Assembly: GCF_026151655.1 (NCBI RefSeq)
Contig: NZ_JAMQPN010000005.1
Location: 186,001 to 250,000, forward strand
Direction of reading: 5' to 3'
Length of the DNA stretch: 64,000 bases
Source of the DNA: Leptospira soteropolitanensis
Lineage (GTDB): Bacteria; Spirochaetota; Leptospiria; Leptospirales; Leptospiraceae
A model generated the notes under the pieces. That model made no database searches. It saw nothing but the letters and a program-made list of their open reading frames with translations, and was not told the origin of the DNA. Within the stretch, counting starts at the first letter, position 1, and every line of letters starts with the position of its first letter. The translations under genes were made by a program, and so were the position numbers. This document shows, one piece after another, positions 1-7,138 of the stretch.

Positions 1-1824
1 ACAGCACAAACCAAAGATGTGGATGAATATGTGGAAGAGTTAAAATCGGCTCTTCGAGAATCCGCACATGAAATTTTAGAAACAGCAGAAGAAAAAGCCA
101 AAGAATCCGAAGAAATCGTCACAGAAAAGATTCGTATCGCCAATGCCAACTTAGAACAATTTGTCAGCAAATGGGAAGACGAACTCGGTAAAATTCGGGA
201 AGACCAAAATTATAGTATTGAAAGACTCCAAGACCGCCTAAAAGAAATTCATATAGAAGGTGCTGACCTACTCGGTGAATTTCAAAACCAATTCCAAAAA
301 GCAAAAGCTAATTTGGATATGGCAGCAGAGTCCAAAACCAAAGAAAGTATCTCCCGATTAGAAGAAGAAGCGAAACTGGCTCGTAGCGAAGTCGAACGAA
401 TCCTCAAACATTTAGAAGAATCGGGTGAATCCTTTTTCAATTTACAAGAAGAGAAAATGGATAGGCTCAATGAAACCATTGATTCTAAAATCTCTCACCA
501 ATTGACAAAACTCCTTGATAAAGGAAATGTCCAATTAGGCCAACTGGAAGAAAAAATTTCAAACCATCTAAATACCGTCAAACGCAACTTAGACGAAAGT
601 ATCAAACGTTCTAAAGACGAATCTAAAAAACAAATTGAAACTTATCAAAGAGACTACGAAAAGTCTTTCAAAGAGATTGCAAAAGAAAGCCAAGACTTCT
701 TAAAAGAAAGTTTAGATCGTTTCCAGGATTTAAAACAAGAAATCAAAAATGGATTGGAGGATCTAAACGATACCAAAGAAGAAACTCTTTCTAGTTTCCA
801 ATCCGAGATGGAAACATTAAAAGAAGATATCTTAACTCTTTCGAGTGAGTTAGAAACGGTCAAAGAACATTCTGATTTATTTGCTTCCGCCAAACAGATT
901 GCAGATGAATCCAATCGTGCTGTAGAAGAAATTTCTGAAGCCCTCCGATCCCTTGAAAAAAATCGACCAGACATTGACCTCTACCAATCGGCAATCTCCG
1001 AGTTTTCTGAACTTCGAAAAGAAATCGCAAACGAATTAGAAACTTTAAAAGAAGCTCAGTTCCAAACCGAAGACATCGACAAACAAATACAAATCCTTGC
1101 CTCAAACCTAGTCCATGTATCGGAAACGATGGAAGGTTTTGAACAAAGTTTAAGCGAAGTAAGTTCCATTGAAACTCGGGTAACGAAACTCACAGCAGAA
1201 CAATCTAAAATTGAATCCTTCCTTTCTTCCCTACAAGAGTCACAAGATTCCGTTTTCCATTTGGTAGAAAACTTAGAAGGCCAAAAACACAATACACGGG
1301 AACTCCAAGCCCGCCTCGACATCCTTGACCGCGAAATCGAAGTGGTAGAAGCCCGCGAAAAGGAACTCACAGAAACCATTCGCCAAGCGGAAAACCGCAC
1401 TTCCTTCCTTGTAGAACGAGAAGCTCAAATTGATTCGGTCGAACGTAAGTTTGACAAAATCGAAGAGCTGCTAGGTGATCTTTCCGACCGCCACCGCCAA
1501 ATCCTTACCCTCCAAAAACGTCTGGAAGACCTGAAAGAATCCTCACGCGAAACCAAGGATGATTTGGAATCTCTCCTCGGAGAGGCAGACGAAACCTTCG
1601 AAAAACTCTCCGAATTCCTGGACATTGTCCAAGGGGCCATGCAAAATCCGGTCCCAACGGGGAAATCAGACCGAAAAGTTTCGGGAAATCCCCTTGTCGA
1701 GAGGAAAAGAGCCACCATCCAGAGCCTCCACGACAATTACCAGTGGTCTTCTGAGGCAATTAGCGAAAAATTAAATATTGAAAAATCCCTCGTAGATAAC
1801 ATCCTCGGAGTTAGAAAGAAATAA
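1..1824 (+). CDS. Large spirochaetal coiled-coil protein (SpiroCoCo-like), 5' truncated by window edge
   Basis: The reading frame is open from base 1 without a stop, so the gene begins upstream; the GTG at 19 is only the first in-window start-like codon. The visible 607 residues are almost entirely charged heptad sequence rich in Glu, Lys, Leu and Ser, that is, one long coiled coil. The last 45 residues leave the heptad pattern and look like a small helix-turn-helix-like module (from about KRATIQSLHDNY to the end). This matches the large coiled-coil proteins of Leptospira annotated as SpiroCoCo; the name is from memory of that family, the coiled coil is seen directly. A structural or chromosome-associated role is plausible but unproven. 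The stop lies 11 bases before the histone gene, so the two are probably cotranscribed. Confidence 0.75.
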   Translation, partial: TAQTKDVDEYVEELKSALRESAHEILETAEEKAKESEEIVTEKIRIANANLEQFVSKWEDELGKIREDQNYSIERLQDRLKEIHIEGADLLGEFQNQFQKAKANLDMAAESKTKESISRLEEEAKLARSEVERILKHLEESGESFFNLQEEKMDRLNETIDSKISHQLTKLLDKGNVQLGQLEEKISNHLNTVKRNLDESIKRSKDESKKQIETYQRDYEKSFKEIAKESQDFLKESLDRFQDLKQEIKNGLEDLNDTKEETLSSFQSEMETLKEDILTLSSELETVKEHSDLFASAKQIADESNRAVEEISEALRSLEKNRPDIDLYQSAISEFSELRKEIANELETLKEAQFQTEDIDKQIQILASNLVHVSETMEGFEQSLSEVSSIETRVTKLTAEQSKIESFLSSLQESQDSVFHLVENLEGQKHNTRELQARLDILDREIEVVEAREKELTETIRQAENRTSFLVEREAQIDSVERKFDKIEELLGDLSDRHRQILTLQKRLEDLKESSRETKDDLESLLGEADETFEKLSEFLDIVQGAMQNPVPTGKSDRKVSGNPLVERKRATIQSLHDNYQWSSEAISEKLNIEKSLVDNILGVRKK

Positions 1825-1835
1825 CCGAGGTATCC

Positions 1836-2039
1836 ATGTCCGAAGAACAAACAGAATCAACGTCGAAGGAATCCCTAATTGTCACTTCTAAAGTGAAAGC
1901 ATACATCAAAAGTAAGGGATTTATGACTTCTGGCGATGCGATTGAAGGAATCAATGAAGAAATCTACCGATTGATCGACAAAGCTTTGGAAAGAACCTCT
2001 GCCAACAAAAGAACAACGGTTCGCTCCACAGATTTCTAA
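1836..2039 (+). CDS. Bacterial histone-fold DNA-binding protein
   Basis: A 67-residue protein with a short acidic N-terminal tail and then a single compact histone-fold pattern: helix 1 about residues 16-27 (VTSKVKAYIKSKG), a long helix 2 about 31-57 (GDAIEGINEEIYRLIDKAL), and the loop-plus-helix-3 signature KRTTVRSTDF at the C-terminus. That R-T/K-T-V-x-x-x-D ending is the same motif seen in archaeal histones (RKTVKPED) and in the bacterial histones described in Bdellovibrio and reported in Leptospira. The expected role is DNA binding and nucleoid organisation as a dimer. A GAGG ribosome site sits 7 bases before the ATG. It lies between the coiled-coil gene and map with gaps of 11 and 3 bases, so the three form an operon. 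Fold assignment is by motif, not by structure prediction. Confidence 0.82.
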   Translation: MSEEQTESTSKESLIVTSKVKAYIKSKGFMTSGDAIEGINEEIYRLIDKALERTSANKRTTVRSTDF

Positions 2040-2042
2040 TCC

Positions 2043-2798
2043 GTGATTTACATTAAAAACAAATCTGAAATTGAAAAGATGAGGAAGGCGGGAAAATTTG
2101 CCGCCGAACTCCTCGTCTATTTAGAACCTTTTGTCAAAGCTGGGGTCACGACCCTGGAGCTGAACGATCTTGCTGAGGCCTATACCAAAAAAAATGGTCA
2201 TAGGTCTGCTCCCCTTGGGTACAAAGGGTTTCCGAAATCCATCTGTTCTTCCATCAATCACGTGGTTTGCCACGGAATTCCCAAAAAAGAGGATGTTCTC
2301 GCCGATGGAGACATTGTCAATCTAGACGTATCACCAATAGTCGACGGATACATTGGAGACACTTCTAAAACCTTTATCGTGGGTGGAAAATCTAGTCCCG
2401 AAGCGGAAAAACTTGTGGCAGATACCGAAAAAGCCATGTGGATCGGAATTGAACAAGTGAAACCAGGAAACCGAATTGATGATATCGGCAATGCCATTGA
2501 TGATTTTCTTACCCCCCTTGGGTATGGAATTGTTCGGGACCTAATGGGTCATGGAGTAGGACGTAATTTCCATGAAGAACCACAAGTTCCTCATTTCCGG
2601 TCTCCCAGAAAACTGGCAAAAATTGAAGCAGGAATGATTTTCACAGTAGAACCGATGGTCAACTTAGGAACTTGGGAAGTGAATTTCGATAAGTCCGACA
2701 AATGGACTGTCCGAACAAAAGATGGAAAACTCTCAGCCCAATTTGAACATACCGTTCTTGTCACAGACAAAGGTTATGAAATTCTAACAAAAGTCTGA
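2043..2798 (+). CDS. map: Type I methionine aminopeptidase
   Basis: Removes the N-terminal methionine from nascent proteins using two metal ions. All five metal ligands are visible in their usual contexts: D95 (NLDVSP), D106 (GDTSKTF), H170 (MGHGVGR), E203 (FTVEPM) and E235 (FEHTVLV); H78 in VCHGIP is the substrate-binding histidine. The length of 251 residues is normal for the type I core and there is no N-terminal zinc-finger extension. The start is a GTG three bases after the histone stop, and no better in-frame start precedes it, so translation is probably coupled to the histone gene. Confidence 0.95.
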   Translation: MIYIKNKSEIEKMRKAGKFAAELLVYLEPFVKAGVTTLELNDLAEAYTKKNGHRSAPLGYKGFPKSICSSINHVVCHGIPKKEDVLADGDIVNLDVSPIVDGYIGDTSKTFIVGGKSSPEAEKLVADTEKAMWIGIEQVKPGNRIDDIGNAIDDFLTPLGYGIVRDLMGHGVGRNFHEEPQVPHFRSPRKLAKIEAGMIFTVEPMVNLGTWEVNFDKSDKWTVRTKDGKLSAQFEHTVLVTDKGYEILTKV

Positions 2799-2856
2799 AG
2801 AAATCGTTCTTGCTTTCGCTTCCATTCTATCGTCTAATTTCAAAAGAGGATTTTTT

Positions 2857-2988
2857 ATGAAACTAACCATCACTCTATTTAGCCTTTTTGTCATCACATC
2901 TGCATCTTTTGCGATTTGCCCAGGAAAAGAAAAACGTTCCTGCCCTGGCCATGACAAACTCATTGAATGCCCACACGACGGAAAGTAA
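2857..2988 (+). CDS. Small exported cysteine-containing peptide
   Basis: A 43-codon ORF with a strong AGAGGA ribosome site 6 bases before the ATG. Residues 1-19 form a clear signal peptide (hydrophobic core, cleavage expected after SFA). The mature part of about 24 residues is charged and holds three cysteines (C21, C29, C38), two of them in CPG/CPGH contexts, plus two histidines, which could bind metal or form a disulfide. Function is unknown. It ends 6 bases before the response regulator and may share its transcript. Confidence 0.6.
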   Translation: MKLTITLFSLFVITSASFAICPGKEKRSCPGHDKLIECPHDGK

Positions 2989-2994
2989 TTCGCA

Positions 2995-3390
2995 ATGAAC
3001 AAAGCCATTCTCTTCGTTGATGACGAACAAATCATTCTAATGAGCCTGAAGTCTCAGCTCAAAAAACATTTTGGGAACGAGTATCGTTATGAAACCGCCC
3101 AAAATACGGAAGAGGCTTGGTCGATCATCGAAGAATTGGCAGAAGAAGGAATCGATATCCTCATCATCATTTCTGATTGGCTTATGCCCAACCAAAGAGG
3201 TGATGAGTTTCTTAGGGATGTCCACAAAACATATCCAGAGATTAAGAAAATAATTATTTCTGGTCATATCGATGAACTCTCACTCAACCAATTGAGAGGA
3301 GAAGTAGACCTACATAGTTTTTTAAACAAACCTTGGTCTGAATCGGATTTAATCAAAAAAGTAGAAGACGCCATCGCGAAGATTGCCTAG
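2995..3390 (+). CDS. Stand-alone response regulator (receiver domain only)
   Basis: A 131-residue protein consisting of one REC domain and no output domain. Visible conserved residues are the acidic pair D9-D10 (VDDE), the phosphoacceptor D61 (ISDWLMP), S89 (ISG) and K112 (NKPW). The NKPW context and the long loop before D61 resemble receivers found with HD-GYP or hybrid kinases. It probably passes or buffers phosphoryl groups or acts by protein binding. No kinase is adjacent; the closest kinases are near 32 and 58 kb, so its partner cannot be assigned. Confidence 0.85.
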   Translation: MNKAILFVDDEQIILMSLKSQLKKHFGNEYRYETAQNTEEAWSIIEELAEEGIDILIIISDWLMPNQRGDEFLRDVHKTYPEIKKIIISGHIDELSLNQLRGEVDLHSFLNKPWSESDLIKKVEDAIAKIA

Positions 3391-3411
3391 GTTTTCCTAG
3401 GATACCTCCGC

Positions 3412-4215
3412 ATGTCTCAATCAATCATTCAAAACACTATCGAAGACTTGGAAAATTTACGTTCTAAGTCCCCTCTCGTTCATAATATCACAAACTATGT
3501 AGTCATGAATAACACAGCCAATGCTCTTCTTGCCATTGGTGCTTCTCCCATTATGGCCCATGCCATTGAAGAAGTGGAAGAAATGGTTACAATCTGTTCG
3601 GCTACGGTTATCAACATAGGAACACTCTCTGAACCTTGGATCCAAAGTATGGAAAAAGCTGCGGCAAAAGCGGTGTCTCTTAACAAACCTCTCATTTTAG
3701 ATCCTGTAGGAGCAGGAGCGAGTAACTTGCGTAATATGGCAATTCGTCGTATCCTCGGTGCAGGAAGTCCGAGCATTATCCGAGGAAATGCATCTGAAAT
3801 TCTCTCGACTCTCAATTCTTCTGGAAAAACAAAAGGTGTCGATGCAACAGATTCCTCCGAGTCGGCAGTGGATTCAGGGAAGTCTCTCTCGAAAGTTACG
3901 GGTGGGGTGGTTGTGATCTCAGGAGCTACTGATTATATCTTAAGTGGAACAGAAAAAGCCCAAATACGCAATGGAGATGTTTTGATGACAAAGGTCACTG
4001 GGCTTGGATGCACTGCTTCAGCCATTTGTGGGGCCTTTGCTGCCATCCAACCCAATCAGTTTCGCGCGGCTACTTCTGCTATGGCTGTGATGGGTATTGC
4101 TGGGGAAATGGCAAAATCCAAAACAAGTTCTCCTGGAAGTTTCCAAGTTGCTTTTTTAGATGCCCTCTATGAAATCGGAGCCGATGCCATTAAACAAAAG
4201 TTAAATGGTGAATAA
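3412..4215 (+). CDS. thiM: Hydroxyethylthiazole kinase
   Basis: Phosphorylates 4-methyl-5-(2-hydroxyethyl)thiazole in thiamine salvage. The 267 residues carry family landmarks: HNITNYV near residue 24, the substrate region PIMAHAIEEVEEM (46-58), LDPVGAGAS (96-104), RGNASEI (124-130) and the C-terminal VTGLGC (195-200) whose Cys200 is the conserved catalytic-site cysteine. It overlaps thiE by 11 bases, so the two are translated as a pair. The 21 bases upstream are too short for a TPP riboswitch; if thiamine controls this pair it must act from further upstream. Confidence 0.93.
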   Translation: MSQSIIQNTIEDLENLRSKSPLVHNITNYVVMNNTANALLAIGASPIMAHAIEEVEEMVTICSATVINIGTLSEPWIQSMEKAAAKAVSLNKPLILDPVGAGASNLRNMAIRRILGAGSPSIIRGNASEILSTLNSSGKTKGVDATDSSESAVDSGKSLSKVTGGVVVISGATDYILSGTEKAQIRNGDVLMTKVTGLGCTASAICGAFAAIQPNQFRAATSAMAVMGIAGEMAKSKTSSPGSFQVAFLDALYEIGADAIKQKLNGE

Positions 4216-4849
4216 AAAACAGATCCGAGGGGTTTATCTTGTCACCGATAGACCCTTATGTATCCACCACAATTTAGCAGAAGTCGTAAAACTTGCCGCC
4301 TTTGGTGGAGTATCTTTTGTCCAACTGAGGGAAAAAGAAGCCGATAGCCGAACATTTTTAGAACTCGCTAAACATTTAAAAACAATCCTAACTCCATTTT
4401 CCATTCCCCTTCTCATCAATGACCGCCTAGACATTTGTTTGGCGGCAGGAGCCGATGGCGTCCATCTGGGACAATCCGATTTACCTTGGTGGGAAGCACG
4501 CAGACTTTTAGGAAATGATGCCTTCATTGGCTTATCCTTAGAAACAAAAGAGGATTACCACTCTCTCATCCAATTGGATCCAAATCCTTCCTTAGATTAT
4601 CTGGCTGTATCTCCTGTATTTGATACCGATACAAAAACCAATACCAAACCAGCATGGGGACTGGAAGGACTCAAATGGTTACGAAGTAAAACCACAATTC
4701 CCATCGTTGCCATCGGAGGAATCAAAGAATCCAATGCAGAAGCAGTGATCCAAGCAGGTGCAGATTCGATTGCAGTAGTGAGTGCGATTTGTTCGGCTAA
4801 AGATCCGAAACTGGCAACGGAAATTTTATCAGATAAGTTTCATTCATAA
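4205..4849 (+). CDS. thiE: Thiamine-phosphate synthase
   Basis: Joins HMP pyrophosphate and thiazole phosphate to give thiamine phosphate. The 214 residues follow the TIM-barrel family: QLREK (40-44), NDR (72-74), GVHLGQSDL (85-93), the pyrophosphate loop SPVFDTDTK (136-144) and AIGGI (169-173). The ATG lies inside the end of thiM. No thiD is present in the window, so the HMP branch is supplied elsewhere. The gene is convergent with queG across 95 AT-rich bases in which no convincing terminator hairpin was seen. Confidence 0.93.
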   Translation: MVNKKQIRGVYLVTDRPLCIHHNLAEVVKLAAFGGVSFVQLREKEADSRTFLELAKHLKTILTPFSIPLLINDRLDICLAAGADGVHLGQSDLPWWEARRLLGNDAFIGLSLETKEDYHSLIQLDPNPSLDYLAVSPVFDTDTKTNTKPAWGLEGLKWLRSKTTIPIVAIGGIKESNAEAVIQAGADSIAVVSAICSAKDPKLATEILSDKFHS

Positions 4850-4944
4850 AAAAGAAATGGTTACAAATTGTATTCAACTGAACTCATAAAGTTTATCTTT
4901 TCATATAAATCGAAATCATTTAGTAGTTTAGAGTATTTTTAATT

Positions 4945-5922
4945 TTATTTTTTGGCCTTCCCTTGTTGTAAGTTTCGATTCCAAATTTCAAATCCAATCC
5001 TTTCCATCGGAGAATCTTTAAAATAAGAATCAAACTCTTCTTTGGTGAGTGATGTTTTATTGATAAACTCAGGATCTGTCCAAAAGGCTCTTGGTAAAAA
5101 ACCTGGTTCAGAGGTTTCCACTTCATTTCGTTTGGCGACATTGGCATTCCAAGGACAAACTTCTTGGCATAGGTCACATCCATACACCCAACCTTTTCGA
5201 TCCCAGCTTAGAAATGTTTCCGTTGCTTCCCTTTCTCGCCTATCTTCAATGGTTAGATAAGAAATACATTTTTTTGCATCAATTTGATAGGCTTCGAGTG
5301 CACCGGTAGGACATACATCCAAACATTTCCGGCAACTCCCGCAATGATCCGTGATAATTTCTTTTGGATCCGGCCCACCTAACTCTAAGTCTGTGAGAAT
5401 CGTAGAAAGAAAAAAATAAGATCCTAGTTTTGGATGAATGAGGTTTGTATTTTTTCCTTGCCAGGCTATCCCAGATTCTCTCGAAAGAATTTTTTCTGCC
5501 ACGGGCAAACTATCCACCGATTGGCGAAATTTATGGTTTGGAAACATTACCCTTAAAGTTTTTAAAATGCGATTTCCTTTTTCCTTCAAAATGAGGTGGT
5601 AATCGGAACCTAACGCATAACGAGAAACTTTAGATTCCATCTTAGTAAGAATCTCCTCACCAGCTTTCGAACGGTAAATAAATCCAAGACAAATTGCAGA
5701 ACGAGGTGTAAGGCCTAAATTTTCAAAACGATTCCGAATGGCCAGAGCATGATCTTTTGCAAACCAATCCATATTTCCATATCGGTTGTCACGAATCCAA
5801 ACCTCAAAATTTGCTAAGTCGGATTCAGGAATCTTTGCCTCGGCAAACCCTACCAAAGAAAACCCTTCCACTTCACAAATGGTTTTAATTTGAGAACGGA
5901 TCTGATAGAGTGGACTGGTCAT
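4945..5922 (-). CDS. queG: Epoxyqueuosine reductase
   Basis: Last step of queuosine tRNA modification, a cobalamin-dependent reduction of epoxyqueuosine. The 325 residues contain an N-terminal reductase region with VDSLPVAEK (136-144), then two 4Fe-4S cluster motifs: C194-x2-C197-x2-C200-x3-C204 and C249-x2-C252-x3-C256, with C219 as the remaining ligand. It is slightly shorter than family members with a C-terminal HEAT-like extension, which is common. Its start codon overlaps the start of the divergent gene at 5921 by two bases (shared CATG), so no separate promoter space exists between them. Confidence 0.93.
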   Translation of the reverse strand: MTSPLYQIRSQIKTICEVEGFSLVGFAEAKIPESDLANFEVWIRDNRYGNMDWFAKDHALAIRNRFENLGLTPRSAICLGFIYRSKAGEEILTKMESKVSRYALGSDYHLILKEKGNRILKTLRVMFPNHKFRQSVDSLPVAEKILSRESGIAWQGKNTNLIHPKLGSYFFLSTILTDLELGGPDPKEIITDHCGSCRKCLDVCPTGALEAYQIDAKKCISYLTIEDRREREATETFLSWDRKGWVYGCDLCQEVCPWNANVAKRNEVETSEPGFLPRAFWTDPEFINKTSLTKEEFDSYFKDSPMERIGFEIWNRNLQQGKAKK

Positions 5923-6307
5923 GGGTGATAAAGAGAATGAAGTATATCTTATGGAATTGCAAGGCCAATTGCCAAGCCATTTGTATGTCCATCTTCCAAA
6001 ACTAGTTTCTCTATTTCCACAAATAGAAGCTTTGGTGACAATTCCGAAGGGATTACCGGAACTTCTACGAAAGGGAATTTATTTTGCCCTGCTCCAATCG
6101 GTAGTGAGATTACTCGAACGAAACACGGACCCTCTCCTGCCTGAAATTCTACCTGAATATGGAGAACTCATTCGTTCGGTTTCTGAAACCTATTCTGTCT
6201 TGAGTCCCGATGCCTCCTCTAATTGGCTCGAGGAATGCATCCAATACGGAGACAAATCCGCTTATCATTGGGAATGGAAACATTTTGATTCCAGAGAGTT
6301 GTTCTGA
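5921..6307 (+). CDS. Hypothetical protein, 128 aa
   Basis: No family recognised. The protein is soluble, mostly helical by composition, with a Pro-rich N-terminal third. The ATG at 5921 overlaps the queG start codon; an in-frame ATG at 5951 is an alternative giving 118 residues, and neither has a strong ribosome site. It ends one base before the convergent thioesterase gene. Coding is supported by the tight packing between two real genes and by a gap-free frame. Confidence 0.6.
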   Translation: MGDKENEVYLMELQGQLPSHLYVHLPKLVSLFPQIEALVTIPKGLPELLRKGIYFALLQSVVRLLERNTDPLLPEILPEYGELIRSVSETYSVLSPDASSNWLEECIQYGDKSAYHWEWKHFDSRELF

Positions 6308-6308
6308 A

Positions 6309-6704
6309 TTACAATCGTTCCTTTTCTAAAGATTTTAAAAAATCAAGAGGAATTTGTTTTTTGGTTTGTGCTCTATAATCAAAGTATACCTGAACCGTTT
6401 TTGCTTTCACATACACTTTGTTCGTTCTTTTGTCTCGAATTTCATAAGAAAATTCCCAAGAGGTAGTACCAATGGAGGATACCCAAGTTTCAACATAAAT
6501 GGATGTCCCAGGCAGGACCGATGCTATTAAATCCATTTCCACTCGAGCAAGAACAAAAGGAATGTCTTCGAGTTCACTAACAGATAGATAACGATTACAA
6601 AAATCTAACCTTGCTAACTCCAAGTATGCCGAATAACTTGCGTTATTGACTCTACGCATAGGGTCCATGTCATTAAATCGAATTTGGATGTCCGTTTGAA
6701 TCAT
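6309..6704 (-). CDS. Acyl-CoA thioesterase, 4HBT hotdog family
   Basis: A 131-residue single hotdog domain. The N-terminal motif FNDMDPMRRVNNASY is the 4HBT/YbgC active-site segment with Asp12-Met-Asp14 and VNNA-Y; the usual F-G-H before VNN reads MRR here, so the common histidine of DxFxHVNN is missing. Later segments (ASVLPGTSIYVETWVSSIGTTSWEFSYEI) match the family beta sheet. It likely hydrolyses an acyl-CoA; the substrate is unknown. The stop is one base from the convergent neighbour. Confidence 0.8.
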   Translation of the reverse strand: MIQTDIQIRFNDMDPMRRVNNASYSAYLELARLDFCNRYLSVSELEDIPFVLARVEMDLIASVLPGTSIYVETWVSSIGTTSWEFSYEIRDKRTNKVYVKAKTVQVYFDYRAQTKKQIPLDFLKSLEKERL

Positions 6705-6740
6705 ACTACTTTAACATCAGACTAAAACGAAACTTAAACG

Positions 6741-6985
6741 TCACTTCAATGTTTCTAATTTATACTGAATTTGAACAGAGCGTAGCAATCTTCGTTGTTC
6801 GAAACTTCGACCAAAACTAGGGTTCAAAAAAACTTTTTCTATTTTACCTTTGGGAATTCCTAAAGAAATCAAATATCTTTCCACTGCTCGAACCCTTTCC
6901 TTTACCGGCGATTCTATAACAGTTGTATTTTTTCAGTGGCAAGGTTCATTTCTACGCGTAAAACAGGTACAGTGCTTTTAGTTTT
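6741..6985 (-). pseudogene. Decayed OmpA-like C-terminal domain remnant
   Basis: Read on the minus strand, the last 60 codons before the TGA at 6741-6743 encode RVRAVERYLISLGIPKGKIE, which resembles the helix that ends an OmpA-like peptidoglycan-binding domain. Upstream the frame meets a stop, while a different frame continues with a matching segment (RVEMNLATEKIQLL) up to about 6985, suggesting a frameshift near 6920-6945. No start or signal peptide could be joined to it. It fills most of the 434-base gap between 6704 and 7139. The rest of the gap holds one possible 25-codon membrane peptide ORF (6978-7055, minus) that I do not trust. Confidence 0.4.
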
Positions 6986-7138
6986 TTAAACTTTTTCTCC
7001 AAAACCAAAGCAAAAGAACTCCAGTTCCGACTAACATTAGGGAAATCCAAAACATTTCTCATTAGACAGACCCAAGTTTAGAGAAATTTATTTCAAACGA
7101 GTAGACAAATTCTAAAATTCTTATTAGAATATCGCATT

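Noticed and set aside
860..1774. Several long opposite-strand and alternate-frame ORFs within the coiled-coil gene
   Set aside because: Shadows of a strongly biased coding sequence; no domain, start site or context support.
3391..3411. Possible TPP riboswitch before thiM
   Set aside because: Only 21 bases separate the response regulator from thiM, too short for a THI element, and no matching core sequence was seen.
6978..7055. 25-codon minus-strand frame encoding one membrane helix
   Set aside because: No ribosome site and it lies at the edge of a decayed gene; chance hydrophobic frame is as likely.
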